NCBI RefSeq assembly: GCF_009733535.1
Contig: NZ_SMMI01000021.1
Location: forward strand, 1 to 56,780
Length of the DNA: 56,780 nt
From: Sphingobacterium endophyticum
Lineage (GTDB): Bacteria; Bacteroidota; Bacteroidia; Sphingobacteriales; Sphingobacteriaceae
Reading direction: 5' to 3'
Position 1 is the stretch's first letter; each line of letters opens with the position of its first letter. Below are positions 1 to 8,933 of the stretch, one piece after another. The notes beneath the pieces were generated by a model. That model saw nothing but the letters and a program-made list of their open reading frames with translations. It was not told the origin of the DNA and did no database searches. The translations under genes were made by a program, and so were the position numbers.

Positions 1-2
1 GA

Positions 3-86
3 ATAGCCATGGAGCTCCGGGATATGATAACTGCTATTCTAATCATATTTGCAGGAGGCGACCCAGGTAAAGGTTTTAAAACATAA
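3..86 (+). CDS. C-terminal end of an unidentified protein (partial)
   Basis: An open frame runs in from the window edge and ends with a stop at 84-86, giving 27 residues. It contains a short hydrophobic stretch (TAILIIFAGG) and a polar tail ending GKGFKT. A strong double hairpin follows within 5 bases, which supports a real gene end. I do not recognise the product; the fragment is too short to assign. Confidence 0.5.
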   Translation: MAMELRDMITAILIIFAGGDPGKGFKT

Positions 87-90
87 AAAA

Positions 91-138
91 TGGTCGGAAT
101 TTCTTCCGACCATGACTAGGTAACTCCTAGCTTTTTTT
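91..138 (+). terminator. Rho-independent terminator, two consecutive hairpins
   Basis: A 9-bp perfect stem (TGGTCGGAA, loop TTTC, TTCCGACCA) at 91-112 is followed by a second stem CTAGG-N5-CCTAG at 116-130 and then C plus seven T residues. It ends the gene entering from the left edge; bshB1 converges on it from the other side. Confidence 0.85.
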
Positions 139-191
139 ATTTCAAAATTCTTATTTATGGATAAGCTTGAATATGTATTTAGTGTATATTA

Positions 192-911
192 TTAATATAA
201 CTCAAAAAGATCGGTTACACCCAAAATTTTCCTGCTTGTAAATCCTTCTGCATATTTAACTTGTATTGATCTCCCAAATTCTTGCGCTCTTGCTTTTGTA
301 GAATCCATAAAATCGGGATTAGAAATATACGTTTGTGGCTCGTCGTCTTGATTTTCAACATTAAATTGAGAAGTATATGCTAAGATTGATTTTTCTTTAA
401 TATCCCAGAACTTGGTAATATCGATTAAAATATCAGGTTGAATATATTTATCTTGAATAAGTTGAAGTTGTAGTCTAGGACGGAAAGGTTCTTGCGGAAC
501 ACCATTAAGTTCGGTTTCAATTCTTCTTAAACCAGCTAGAAATAAGGCGTCATTAACTAATTTGCTAGCGCGGCCATGGTCGGGATGTCTGTCTTCCCAA
601 GCGTTTGTGATTACGATTTCTGGTTGAAGCTTTCTAATCGCCTTAATTACCTCGAGTTGTCCTTTTTCATTATTCTGAAAAAAACCATCACGTAATCTTA
701 GATTTTCACGAATTGCAACGCCAAGAATATTTGCGGCGTTCTGAGCTTCTTGCGCCCTTATTTCAGCAGTACCTCTGGTTCCAAGTTCTCCAAGAGTTAG
801 ATCGACAATTCCAACGGTTTTGCCTTCAGCAACATATTTTGCAATAACTCCACCAGCTCCTAATTCAGCGTCATCAGGATGAACAGTCATTACTAATAAA
901 TCTAATTTCAT
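192..911 (-). CDS. bshB1: Bacillithiol biosynthesis deacetylase BshB1
   Basis: Zinc-dependent LmbE/PIG-L family deacetylase, expected to remove acetate from N-acetylglucosaminyl-malate in bacillithiol synthesis (cytosol). The protein opens MKLDLLVMTVHPDDAELG, with the family's HPDD zinc/catalytic motif, and has the later ENLRLRDGFF and ExRHPDHGRAS elements. I start at the ATG at 911 rather than an upstream ATG at 932, because family members begin at MKLD; this gives 239 residues, the usual length. A TAnnTTTG element lies 25 bases upstream. Next upstream is a glutathione-peroxidase-like gene on the same strand, so two thiol/peroxide functions are neighbours. No bshA or bshC is in the window. 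Confidence 0.9.
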   Translation of the reverse strand: MKLDLLVMTVHPDDAELGAGGVIAKYVAEGKTVGIVDLTLGELGTRGTAEIRAQEAQNAANILGVAIRENLRLRDGFFQNNEKGQLEVIKAIRKLQPEIVITNAWEDRHPDHGRASKLVNDALFLAGLRRIETELNGVPQEPFRPRLQLQLIQDKYIQPDILIDITKFWDIKEKSILAYTSQFNVENQDDEPQTYISNPDFMDSTKARAQEFGRSIQVKYAEGFTSRKILGVTDLFELY

Positions 912-936
912 GTGATAGTGTATTAAGTACAATACG

Positions 937-944
937 CAAAACTA
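937..944 (-). promoter_or_regulatory. Candidate Bacteroidota -7 promoter element for bshB1
   Basis: The minus strand reads TAGTTTTG, an exact match to the Bacteroidota -7 consensus TAnnTTTG, 25 bases before the chosen bshB1 start. I see no good -33 TTG partner at the usual spacing, so this is a partial promoter match. Confidence 0.4.
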
Positions 945-960
945 CGAAAAAATGAGGCTA

Positions 961-1458
961 TTACTTGTCACTTAAGAGTTCTTCAATACGATTGTGGACT
1001 TTCTTTGACATAGGGCTTGTCAGAGAATAAAAATGGTCTACAACCTCTCCCCTTTTATTAACTAAATATTTGTGGAAATTCCACATTGGAGTAGTTCCTA
1101 CCTTTCCATTTGCATTGATATCGGTCAGGTAACGATATAATGGATCAGTAAATTCACCTACAACATGGATTCGTTTAAAAACAGGAAATGTAACTTGTTG
1201 ATTGACACGACAGAATGTTTCTAAGGTTCTTCCTGTCAAAGGTTCTTGATTTCTGAAGTCATTAGAGGGAAATGCTAGGACTTCAAATCCTAACTCTTTA
1301 TATTTTTTATAAAGATTTTCGAGAGTTTTGAATTGTTTAGTAAAGAAACAATTGCTCGCAGTATTTACAATGAGTAAAACCTTTCCTTCGAAATCACGGA
1401 GAGATTTTTTGTGTCCGCTAAATTCTAATGCATCATAATCATAAACAGTTTTGCTCAT
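961..1458 (-). CDS. Glutathione peroxidase family (thiol peroxidase)
   Basis: A 165-residue GPx-fold peroxidase that would reduce hydrogen peroxide or lipid hydroperoxides. The catalytic tetrad is visible: peroxidatic Cys37 in NTASNC, Gln71 in FRNQEP, and Trp126-Asn127 in MWNF. Cys83 (FCRVN) sits where thioredoxin-dependent GPx proteins keep the resolving cysteine, so thioredoxin is the likelier reductant. The usual NCGFT is NCFFT here, and the common FPCNQF is FPSNDF, losing a cysteine thought not to be essential. No signal peptide is seen, so it should be cytosolic. It lies between bshB1 and the DUF4294 gene, all on the minus strand. Confidence 0.9.
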   Translation of the reverse strand: MSKTVYDYDALEFSGHKKSLRDFEGKVLLIVNTASNCFFTKQFKTLENLYKKYKELGFEVLAFPSNDFRNQEPLTGRTLETFCRVNQQVTFPVFKRIHVVGEFTDPLYRYLTDINANGKVGTTPMWNFHKYLVNKRGEVVDHFYSLTSPMSKKVHNRIEELLSDK

Positions 1459-1469
1459 AAAATAAGTTT

Positions 1470-2114
1470 TTAGGGTTTAGTCATCGGTCGCGAGCGTTCA
1501 TATTCGCGAATTATGTTTTCAATTTCATAATCTTCTTGTGGATCATATGTACTCTTAAGGTTATGTCCAAATATTTTAGCTACACCTTGGTATACGAAAG
1601 CAGATATTCCACCTTTCATATCTTTAACAAGGTCATAACTTGTATTACCAGTTTGTCTTTCGATTAATTTAATCAATATTTTACCTTGAGAAACGCTGAG
1701 ATTCTTAACTTCAGAAGTGATTTTATCTTTGATTTCACTTTCGCATTCTTTAATTAACCTTTTTTCTTCACGTCTGGAAGAGGCTAATGCTAAATCCCTA
1801 TCCAACTGTTCATACCTTTTTTGAGCATAAATTGCATAAGGTAGCACTCTAATAACGTTTCTTCTTAATCGTAGATATTTTTGTCTTTCGTCTTCAGTTT
1901 TAAAGGTTCTTCTGGCAATAATCACAACTTCTTCGATAGGGAACCAAGGCACGACTTCTCCATTATCCAAAGTAGTGGTAGCATAATGCTGCACAACTTC
2001 GGGTTCGCCAGGTCCATACTGGGGCTTAATCAATGTTTGAGCTTGATTCCCAAATGTGATTGTTAACATGACAATCATGATTAAAACCCATCTTAAATTA
2101 CTTCCACACATCAT
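1470..2114 (-). CDS. DUF4294 family secreted protein
   Basis: A protein of about 214 residues with an N-terminal hydrophobic signal sequence ending near NQAQ. It is followed by the conserved block VVPWFPIEEVVIIARRTF and a lysine/arginine-rich helical region (ERQKYLRLRRNVIRVLPYA) typical of the Bacteroidota DUF4294 family. Function is unknown. The start is the first ATG of a TTG-ATG-ATG run. The stop lies 11 bases before the peroxidase start, suggesting co-transcription with gpx. It is divergent from rel. Confidence 0.85.
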   Translation of the reverse strand: MMCGSNLRWVLIMIVMLTITFGNQAQTLIKPQYGPGEPEVVQHYATTTLDNGEVVPWFPIEEVVIIARRTFKTEDERQKYLRLRRNVIRVLPYAIYAQKRYEQLDRDLALASSRREEKRLIKECESEIKDKITSEVKNLSVSQGKILIKLIERQTGNTSYDLVKDMKGGISAFVYQGVAKIFGHNLKSTYDPQEDYEIENIIREYERSRPMTKP

Positions 2115-2160
2115 CAATATAATAAGTCCTATGCGATAAAGATTAATTTTTTTCTGTATA

Positions 2161-2185
2161 TTTATACTTTACAATTTAGTATAAA
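2161..2185. promoter_or_regulatory. Dyad in the DUF4294/rel divergent promoter region
   Basis: A perfect inverted repeat TTTATACT-N9-AGTATAAA lies between the two divergent genes, 68 bases before the rel start. It could be an operator or simply an AT-rich coincidence; no regulator can be named. Confidence 0.3.
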
Positions 2186-2252
2186 ATCTTTAATTTTTGT
2201 TCAATAAATATAACAAATTATTTTATTTTTTTATTGATAGCAATGCAATTTT

Positions 2253-4457
2253 ATGGAAGAATATGTGATTGATATTGAGGCTGAAAATAAGGAAATCCGT
2301 AAAAGATATCGCGCACTTTTAAGGGCATGTAAACCGACCCTACAAAAAGGAGATAAACAACAAATCAGAAAGGCATTTGATTTAGCGTTAGAGAGCCATA
2401 AAGATATGCGCCGAAAATCTGGCGAACCTTATATTTACCATCCCATTGCTGTAGCCCAGATTGCTGCAGAAGAAATTGGTTTAGGGACTACTTCTATTGT
2501 TTGTGCATTGCTTCATGATGTCGTTGAGGACACGATTGTAACCCTACAGGACATTGAAGAGCAGTTTGGAAAAAAAGTTGTTCGAATTATCGATGGTTTA
2601 ACCAAGATATCGGGAATTTTTGATCCAAACAGTTCGATGCAGGCTGAGAACTTTAGGAAAATGTTGCTTACTCTTGCCGATGATGTGCGCGTAATTTTAA
2701 TTAAGCTGGCAGATAGGCTCCACAATATGCGTACAATGGAGTTTATGGCGCGTCATAAGCAATTAAAGATTGCTTCAGAAACAAGCTACTTATATGCACC
2801 ATTAGCACATAGATTAGGCCTTTATGCGATAAAATCCGAATTAGAGGATTTATCCATGAAATTCACCGATCCTGACACTTATAAGTTCATCGCGAAGAAA
2901 CTTAATGAGAAGAAAGCTGAACGTGAGAAATTCATCGTTGATTTTATTACACCAATCCAAGAGATCTTATCAGACGAGGGTATTAATGCTTCTGTTTTTG
3001 GTAGGCCAAAGTCTATCCACTCTATTTGGAATAAAATGCGTAAAAAGTCAATTCCATTTGAGGAAGTTTATGACTTGTTTGCCATTCGGATTATTATTGA
3101 TACGGATGATGAGAAGGAAAAAACAGAATGTTGGAAAGTTTATTCCATCGTTACGGACTTATATCGTCCAAATCCTGATCGTTTAAGGGATTGGGTTTCT
3201 TCACCGAAAGCCAATGGATATGAATCATTACACACCACTGTAATGGGGCCTCGCGGTCAATGGGTTGAAGTTCAGATTCGCACAAGGCGGATGAATGAAA
3301 TTGCAGAAAAGGGTTTTGCTGCCCATTGGAAATATAAGGAGTCTAATTCTGATAATGGCCTTGATCAATGGATTCAGAAGGTTCGAGATATCTTAAGCAA
3401 TCCTGAGCCAAATGCATTGGATTTTGTGGACGATTTCAAGATGAATTTATTTTCTGATGAAATATTCATATTTACACCCAAAGGAACCTTAGTTCAATTA
3501 CCAAATGGCGCAACTGCATTAGATTTTGCATTTGAGATTCATACCGATATTGGAGCAACCTGTATAGGAGCAAAAGTAAATCACAAATTAGTGCCTTTGA
3601 GCCATGAGCTTCAAAACGGAGATCAAGTAGAGATTATTACCTCTAGCAAACAAACTCCTAAGGAGGATTGGTTAAATTTTGTTGTCACAGCAAAAGCTAA
3701 GTCGAAGATTAAATCTTCTTTAAAAGAAGAGAAACGACGGGTTGCTGAAGATGGAAAAGAGATTTTAGAAAGGAAATTAAAATCACTTAAAATCACCTAT
3801 AATACGGACAACATTAATAAGATTGCTAATTATTTTAAATATCAAAGTTCCCAAGATTTATTCTATAATGTTGCAAAAGGAACTATTGATATTAAGAATT
3901 TGAGAAACTTCGTTGCGAGTGAAAGGTCCGAAGATGCCAATCAGAACCAATTCCAGTCGCATATTAGTGGATTAGTAGAGAAAATCAACAAGAAGGACGA
4001 TACTATTTTAATTGGCGATGATTACCAAAAAGTAGATTATACCCTTGCGCCATGTTGTAATCCTATTCCTGGAGATGATATATTTGGTTTTTTAACGGTT
4101 AATGATGGTATCAAAATTCACCGTACGAGTTGTCCGAACGCTTCAAAATTAATGGCAAATTATGGATATCGTATTTTAAAGGCTAAGTGGGCATCATTAC
4201 ACAACAGCGTTGCATTTTTAACTGGTTTAAAAATAGTTGGAATTGATGATGTAGGATTGGTTAATAAGATTACTACGGTTATTTCACAAGACTTTAAAGT
4301 TAACATTCGATCTTTATCTATTTCAAGTAATGAGGGTATTTTTGAAGGAGATATTATGGTATTTGTGAATGACACTAACCAATTGGAGAGTTTAATTAAA
4401 CATTTAAAACAAATTCCAGGAATTACAGGAGTCACACGCTACGAATCGGAAAACTAA
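2253..4457 (+). CDS. rel: Bifunctional (p)ppGpp synthetase/hydrolase (Rel/SpoT)
   Basis: A 734-residue stringent-response enzyme of full family length. The HD hydrolase domain is near residues 45-200, with His63 in YHPIAVAQ and the HD pair at 88-89 in LLHDVVEDT. The synthetase domain holds SPKANGYESLHTT near residue 320 and the VEVQIRT block. A TGS domain starts near DEIFIFTPKG (about 400). The C-terminus has a zinc-finger-like segment (APCCNPIPGDD) and an ACT domain. Both the HD residues and the synthetase motif look intact, so synthesis and hydrolysis are both expected. It is followed by a fur-family gene and purA on the same strand, an order I recall as common in Bacteroidota. Confidence 0.96.
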   Translation: MEEYVIDIEAENKEIRKRYRALLRACKPTLQKGDKQQIRKAFDLALESHKDMRRKSGEPYIYHPIAVAQIAAEEIGLGTTSIVCALLHDVVEDTIVTLQDIEEQFGKKVVRIIDGLTKISGIFDPNSSMQAENFRKMLLTLADDVRVILIKLADRLHNMRTMEFMARHKQLKIASETSYLYAPLAHRLGLYAIKSELEDLSMKFTDPDTYKFIAKKLNEKKAEREKFIVDFITPIQEILSDEGINASVFGRPKSIHSIWNKMRKKSIPFEEVYDLFAIRIIIDTDDEKEKTECWKVYSIVTDLYRPNPDRLRDWVSSPKANGYESLHTTVMGPRGQWVEVQIRTRRMNEIAEKGFAAHWKYKESNSDNGLDQWIQKVRDILSNPEPNALDFVDDFKMNLFSDEIFIFTPKGTLVQLPNGATALDFAFEIHTDIGATCIGAKVNHKLVPLSHELQNGDQVEIITSSKQTPKEDWLNFVVTAKAKSKIKSSLKEEKRRVAEDGKEILERKLKSLKITYNTDNINKIANYFKYQSSQDLFYNVAKGTIDIKNLRNFVASERSEDANQNQFQSHISGLVEKINKKDDTILIGDDYQKVDYTLAPCCNPIPGDDIFGFLTVNDGIKIHRTSCPNASKLMANYGYRILKAKWASLHNSVAFLTGLKIVGIDDVGLVNKITTVISQDFKVNIRSLSISSNEGIFEGDIMVFVNDTNQLESLIKHLKQIPGITGVTRYESEN

Positions 4458-4507
4458 AGACTTACAAGTTGTTGACAATTCGAATCGTGAAAGCGATAGT
4501 TATTTGG

Positions 4508-4515
4508 TAATTTTG
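4508..4515 (+). promoter_or_regulatory. Candidate -7 element upstream of the fur-family gene
   Basis: TAATTTTG matches TAnnTTTG, 22 bases before the ATG of the Fur-family gene. An AAAGGA ribosome-binding-like sequence follows at about 4524-4529. No convincing -33 element at normal distance. Confidence 0.35.
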
Positions 4516-4537
4516 AAATTTACAAAGGAAACACCTT

Positions 4538-5032
4538 ATGAAACAAGGGGAAAATTACGAAACCGTTAAGAAGATTTTTGAGGCCTACCTAGAAAACAAA
4601 AATCTAAGAAAGACACCAGAGCGTTATGCTATTTTAGAAGAGATTTATTCGAGGTCTGACCACTTTGATGTTGAATCATTATATATTCACATGAAGAATA
4701 AGAAATATCGAGTAAGCCGTGCCACGGTATATAATACTTTGGAGTTGTTGGTTTCATGTGATTTAGTTACCAAACACCAATTTGGTAGAAATATGGCTCA
4801 ATTTGAAAAGTCATATGGATATAAGCAACATGATCATGTGATTTGTATAGAATGCAACAAGGTTGTGGAGTTTTGCGACCCTCGGGTTTATCAAATTCAA
4901 AGTATGATTGGAGATCTATTGAACTTTGATATCAAACATCATTCTTTAAATCTATATGGGATCTGCGCTGACTGTAGAAAAAGTAAGCTTAACCAAGAAG
5001 CTCCTTCTAAAGTAGCAGTAATTTCAAATTAA
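4538..5032 (+). CDS. Fur family transcriptional regulator
   Basis: A 164-residue metal-responsive repressor. The N-terminal winged helix has RKTPERYAILEEIY and the recognition-helix segment RVSRATVYNTLELL. The C-terminal part has the histidine/cysteine metal sites HDHVICIEC, HHSLN and CADC, so two CxxC pairs for structural zinc are present. Whether it senses iron (Fur), peroxide (PerR) or zinc (Zur) cannot be told by eye. It lies 80 bases after rel and before purA, with its own AAAGGA ribosome-binding site and a terminator after it. A 7-1-7 Fur-like box occurs elsewhere in this window at 29374-29388. Confidence 0.92.
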   Translation: MKQGENYETVKKIFEAYLENKNLRKTPERYAILEEIYSRSDHFDVESLYIHMKNKKYRVSRATVYNTLELLVSCDLVTKHQFGRNMAQFEKSYGYKQHDHVICIECNKVVEFCDPRVYQIQSMIGDLLNFDIKHHSLNLYGICADCRKSKLNQEAPSKVAVISN

Positions 5033-5056
5033 TTTAACATTCGAGGAATTAATATA

Positions 5057-5064
5057 TACCTTTG
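5057..5064 (+). promoter_or_regulatory. Candidate -7 element upstream of purA
   Basis: TACCTTTG, an exact TAnnTTTG match, directly abuts the terminator hairpin that follows the fur-family gene. A start site 5-7 bases downstream would fall inside the left arm of that hairpin, about 90 bases before the purA ATG. Confidence 0.4.
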
Positions 5065-5105
5065 TTCGGAAAAAGGCTAATAACAACCTTTTTCCGAATT
5101 TTTAT
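5065..5105 (+). terminator. Terminator after the fur-family gene
   Basis: A perfect 12-bp stem TTCGGAAAAAGG, 10-base loop, CCTTTTTCCGAA is followed by a T-rich run. It separates the rel-fur unit from purA-pabB. Confidence 0.85.
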
Positions 5106-5159
5106 TTTGATTCGTGAACAAACAAATTAAATTTTAACTAATAAATTTCAAGTAATACT

Positions 5160-6431
5160 ATGCAAGTTGATGTGCTATTGGGTTTGCAGTGGGGAGACGA
5201 GGGTAAAGGGAAAATCGTTGATGTTTTTTGTCCGAAATATGATTTGATCGCTCGTTTTCAAGGCGGACCAAATGCAGGACACACTTTAGAGTTTGACAAC
5301 AAGAAATTTGTATTGAACACTATTCCTTCAGGTATTTTTAATGAAGGAACCCTAAATCTAATTGGAAATGGGGTTGTAATTGATCCTATTATTCTAAAAA
5401 GAGAGTTGGACAATCTAAAGGCAGCTGGTTTTGATCCAGTTGGCAAAGGCAATTTGGTAATTGCTCGTAAAGCCCATTTAATTCTTCCTACCCACCAATT
5501 ATTAGATGCTGCATCGGAATCTAATATGGGAGCCGGAAAGATTGGATCGACATTAAAAGGTATAGGTCCAACCTATATGGATAAAACTGGTCGTAATGGA
5601 TTGAGAGTTGGTGACACAAGCTTACCTGACTTTATGGATCGTTATGAAAAGTTGAAACAAAAGCATCTTTCTATCCTATCACATTATGGAGAAATTCCTG
5701 ATTTTTCTGAAAAAGAGGCTGCTTTTATGGCTGCAATCGAATTCTTAAAAACAATTCCTTTTGTAGATTCTGAGCATTTAGTGAATCAATATTTAAATGA
5801 AGGTAAACGTGTTTTAGCAGAAGGAGCACAAGGAACATTATTAGATGTTGACTTTGGTTCCTATCCTTTTGTTACCTCTTCAAATACCACAACTGCAGGA
5901 GCTTGTACTGGTCTAGGTATTGCACCTAATAAAATTGGACAAGTTTATGGAATCTTTAAAGCTTATGCAACGAGAGTTGGTGGTGGTCCATTCCCTACAG
6001 AACTTGAAAATGAAACTGGAGAAAAACTTCGTCAATTAGGACATGAGTTTGGAGCAACTACAGGAAGAGCTAGACGTACTGGATGGATTGATTTGCCTGC
6101 ATTAAAATATGCAATCATGATTAATGGGGTAACTGAATTGATTATGATGAAAGCAGACGTATTAGACACCTTTGACAAGATTTACGTTTGTACCCATTAT
6201 AAATATCAAGGAGAGACTATCGACTATATGCCGTATGAAATTATTACGCACAAACCAGAACCAATTTTAAAAGAGGTTGAGGGATGGAATACAGATTTAA
6301 CTGGTATTCGTAGTAAAGATGAGTTGCCTTCTGCATTGAATAATTATATTTCATTCTTAGAACAAGAATTGAATGTACCAATCAAGTATTTATCAGTAGG
6401 TCCAGATCGTACCCAAACTATTGTATTGTAG
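5160..6431 (+). CDS. purA: Adenylosuccinate synthetase
   Basis: A 423-residue enzyme joining IMP and aspartate with GTP to give adenylosuccinate, the first committed step to AMP. The N-terminal GTP-binding signature LQWGDEGKGKIVD is intact, followed by QGGPNAGHTL. Other family blocks include GIGPTYMDK, the TTGRARRTGW segment and the C-terminal VGPDRTQTIVL. Length is typical. The stop is 5 bases from the pabB start, so the two probably share an mRNA. Confidence 0.97.
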   Translation: MQVDVLLGLQWGDEGKGKIVDVFCPKYDLIARFQGGPNAGHTLEFDNKKFVLNTIPSGIFNEGTLNLIGNGVVIDPIILKRELDNLKAAGFDPVGKGNLVIARKAHLILPTHQLLDAASESNMGAGKIGSTLKGIGPTYMDKTGRNGLRVGDTSLPDFMDRYEKLKQKHLSILSHYGEIPDFSEKEAAFMAAIEFLKTIPFVDSEHLVNQYLNEGKRVLAEGAQGTLLDVDFGSYPFVTSSNTTTAGACTGLGIAPNKIGQVYGIFKAYATRVGGGPFPTELENETGEKLRQLGHEFGATTGRARRTGWIDLPALKYAIMINGVTELIMMKADVLDTFDKIYVCTHYKYQGETIDYMPYEIITHKPEPILKEVEGWNTDLTGIRSKDELPSALNNYISFLEQELNVPIKYLSVGPDRTQTIVL

Positions 6432-6436
6432 TAGTT

Positions 6437-7717
6437 ATGGCAAAAGCCATTTTTGAGATCGATTCTGATAATTTCCTGCTTAAGGCTATTAATTGGTCAA
6501 AAGAGATTGGAACAGTATGTCTTTTTCAATCAAATGGATTTCATAATAAATATTCCAAGCTAGGAAGTCTATTAGCCATTGGTGCTCAAGAAGAATTTTC
6601 TGCAACAGTAGGTTCAGTATTTCCTGAGCTTCAAAAATTTAAATCCCGGTATCCAAATCAATTGGTGCCGGGATTTCTTAGTTATGATCTTAAAAATGAA
6701 ATTGAGGAATTAAAAACTGAACATCCAAATCCATTAAAATTCCCTGATGCTTATTTTTTTGTTCCCAAGATTTTATTGGATATTTCTAAAAATTCAGTTG
6801 AAATTTCGGCAGAAAATCCCAAGGAAGTTTATGAAGCCATAAATCAGTGTGAACCTTTAGATATAAGATATAAGTTTAAAGGAAATATCTCTCCTCGAAT
6901 GGATCGGGAATTGTATTTTGAGGCATTTAGTCATATTCAAGATCATATAAGACAAGGAGACATTTATGAAGCAAACTTATGTCAAGAATTTTATGATGAC
7001 GATGCTGAATTGTCCAACCCGGAAGGATTGTATTTAGCATTAAATAAGATTTCCCCTACCCCATTTTCATCTTTCATAAAAATTAAGGATAAATATATTA
7101 TCAGTGCATCACCTGAAAGGTTTCTTGCAAAAAGGGGTAACACTTTAATTTCCCAACCGATTAAAGGCACAGCTCCTAGGGGTAAAAATGAAATAGAGGA
7201 TAATGCTTTAAGAGATAACCTAGCAAATAATCCAAAAGAAATTGCTGAGAATGTCATGATTGTTGACCTAGTAAGAAACGATTTGACAAGAAGTGCTGTT
7301 CCAGGTTCAGTTGAGGTAACAGAAAAACTTGGGATTTATTCATTTGAACATGTACATCAAATGATTTCAACCGTTTCCTGTCAAGTTGATCCTTCATTGA
7401 CATCGACGGAAGTAATTCGGAATACTTTTCCTGCAGGATCGATGACAGGTGCGCCAAAGATTTCTGCCATGAAACTTTGCGATCAATATGAGAATTCGCG
7501 CCGGGGAGTATATTCGGGAGCCATTGGCTATTTCGCTGACGATAATGATTTTGATTTTAATGTTGTTATCCGAACGATTTTATTCAATAAAAATCAAAAA
7601 TACCTTTCCTTCCACACTGGCAGTGCAATTACCATTGATGCCAATGCTGAAAATGAATTCGCTGAATGTTATACAAAAGCAAGTGCGATTTTGAAAGCAT
7701 TGGAACAAAAGATTTAA
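6437..7717 (+). CDS. pabB: Aminodeoxychorismate synthase component I (PabB-like)
   Basis: A 426-residue chorismate-binding enzyme. The C-terminal catalytic domain has GDIYEANLCQEF, the PIKGTAPRG motif (the lysine is the PabB hallmark; anthranilate synthases carry PIAGT), NPKEIAENVMIVDLVRNDL, FPAGSMTGAPK and YSGAIGYF. It therefore most likely makes 4-amino-4-deoxychorismate for folate, with a glutamine amidotransferase encoded elsewhere. The N-terminal 120 residues are weakly conserved. It sits 5 bases behind purA, pairing purine and folate functions. Confidence 0.9.
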   Translation: MAKAIFEIDSDNFLLKAINWSKEIGTVCLFQSNGFHNKYSKLGSLLAIGAQEEFSATVGSVFPELQKFKSRYPNQLVPGFLSYDLKNEIEELKTEHPNPLKFPDAYFFVPKILLDISKNSVEISAENPKEVYEAINQCEPLDIRYKFKGNISPRMDRELYFEAFSHIQDHIRQGDIYEANLCQEFYDDDAELSNPEGLYLALNKISPTPFSSFIKIKDKYIISASPERFLAKRGNTLISQPIKGTAPRGKNEIEDNALRDNLANNPKEIAENVMIVDLVRNDLTRSAVPGSVEVTEKLGIYSFEHVHQMISTVSCQVDPSLTSTEVIRNTFPAGSMTGAPKISAMKLCDQYENSRRGVYSGAIGYFADDNDFDFNVVIRTILFNKNQKYLSFHTGSAITIDANAENEFAECYTKASAILKALEQKI

Positions 7718-7788
7718 ATTATTTCATCAGATAACCAATAAATTGTAGTTATTTTTTCAATAAAATCTGCAAATCATTAACATTTTGT

Positions 7789-7796
7789 TATTTTTG
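7789..7796 (+). promoter_or_regulatory. Candidate -7 element upstream of asnA
   Basis: TATTTTTG matches TAnnTTTG, 63 bases before the asnA ATG, in an AT-rich 142-base intergenic stretch. No clear -33 partner. Confidence 0.3.
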
Positions 7797-7859
7797 TTTC
7801 GATTATGAAAATTAGTAGACTTAGGTCATACTAAACTATGTTTATATTGTAAGAAATTA

Positions 7860-8864
7860 ATGGGACGTCATATTTTAAAAAGAGAGCAGGCGATAACGTT
7901 TGTTAAGGAAACATTTGCATCTCAACTAAAAGAAGCATTAAACTTAACACCTGTTTCATCTCCTATAGTGGTTTTGGATGGAACTGGGATAAATGATGAT
8001 TTAAATGGCATTGAAAGGCCGGTTTCTTTTCCGATTAAATCATTGGCTGATCAAAGAGCGGTAGTAGTTCACTCTTTAGCTAAATGGAAAAGAATTAGAT
8101 TAAAAGAATTAGAAATGGAACCCGGAGAAGGTATCTTAACAGACATGAGAGCTTTAAGACCGGATGAAGATTATTCACCAATTCATTCTATTTATGTAGA
8201 TCAGTGGGATTGGGAAAAATGCATTAGATACGATAATCGAAATTTAGATTTTCTAAAGGAAACAGTATCAAAAATATATAGCGTTATTTATAACACTGAA
8301 CAAGCAGTTTCAGAAAAATATCCTCATGTTGAATCAATCCTCCCGAAAGAAATAAAGTTTATCTCTTCGGAAGAATTGCTATTAACATATCCTCACTTAA
8401 CAGCTAAAGAACGAGAAAACGCTATATCAAAAGAATATGGGGCAGTCTTTGTATATGGTATTGGAGGAGTTCTATCAAATGGTCAAGCACATGATGGTAG
8501 AGCAGCGGATTATGACGACTGGAGTACAGACAATAATGTTGGTTACCGCGGTTTAAACGGTGATATTTTAGTATGGAACCCAATTTTGGGCACCGCATTT
8601 GAATTATCATCCATGGGAATTCGCGTTGATAAGAAAGCATTAATGACTCAATTGGAAATTCGTAATAGTCTTGATAGACAGAAATTAACTTTCCACCAAA
8701 TGCTATTAAATGACTTACTGCCAGAATCTATTGGTGGAGGAATTGGGCAATCCAGAATTTGTATGTTTATGCTAAAACTAAAACATATTGGAGAAGTTCA
8801 AGTTAGTATTTGGGATCCTAAGAAAAAAGAAGAACTACTCGACCAAGGAGTAGAATTATTATAA
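7860..8864 (+). CDS. asnA: Aspartate-ammonia ligase (AsnA type)
   Basis: A 334-residue ammonia-dependent asparagine synthetase of the class II aaRS-like fold. Recognisable blocks are VVLDGTGINDDLNGIERPVSF, RAVVVHSLAKWKR, HSIYVDQWDWEK, GQAHDGRAADYDDW, and the C-terminal ESIGGGIGQSR (class II motif 3-like). Full length for the family. It is monocistronic, with a possible promoter before it and an AT-only hairpin after it. Confidence 0.95.
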   Translation: MGRHILKREQAITFVKETFASQLKEALNLTPVSSPIVVLDGTGINDDLNGIERPVSFPIKSLADQRAVVVHSLAKWKRIRLKELEMEPGEGILTDMRALRPDEDYSPIHSIYVDQWDWEKCIRYDNRNLDFLKETVSKIYSVIYNTEQAVSEKYPHVESILPKEIKFISSEELLLTYPHLTAKERENAISKEYGAVFVYGIGGVLSNGQAHDGRAADYDDWSTDNNVGYRGLNGDILVWNPILGTAFELSSMGIRVDKKALMTQLEIRNSLDRQKLTFHQMLLNDLLPESIGGGIGQSRICMFMLKLKHIGEVQVSIWDPKKKEELLDQGVELL

Positions 8865-8881
8865 TTATCATAAAAGCTTTA

Positions 8882-8928
8882 AAATAATACTAATAATTTT
8901 AGTAAATAAGATTATTAGTATTATTTTT
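8882..8928 (+). terminator. AT-only hairpin terminator after asnA
   Basis: A 16-bp perfect inverted repeat (8882-8897 with 8911-8926, 13-base loop) runs into a T run. The stem has only two G/C pairs, so it is weak per base pair but long. Its right arm overlaps the candidate promoter of the next gene. Confidence 0.6.
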
Positions 8929-8929
8929 G
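8922..8929 (+). promoter_or_regulatory. Candidate -7 element directly before the exonuclease gene
   Basis: TATTTTTG, an exact TAnnTTTG match, ends 4 bases before the ATG at 8934. If used, transcription would begin at or within the start codon, giving a nearly leaderless mRNA. The dinB gene has the same arrangement. Confidence 0.35.
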
Positions 8930-8933
8930 TTTT

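Noticed and set aside
8882..8928. AT-rich inverted repeat as an insertion-sequence end
   Set aside because: No transposase or target duplication nearby; its position and T run fit a terminator.
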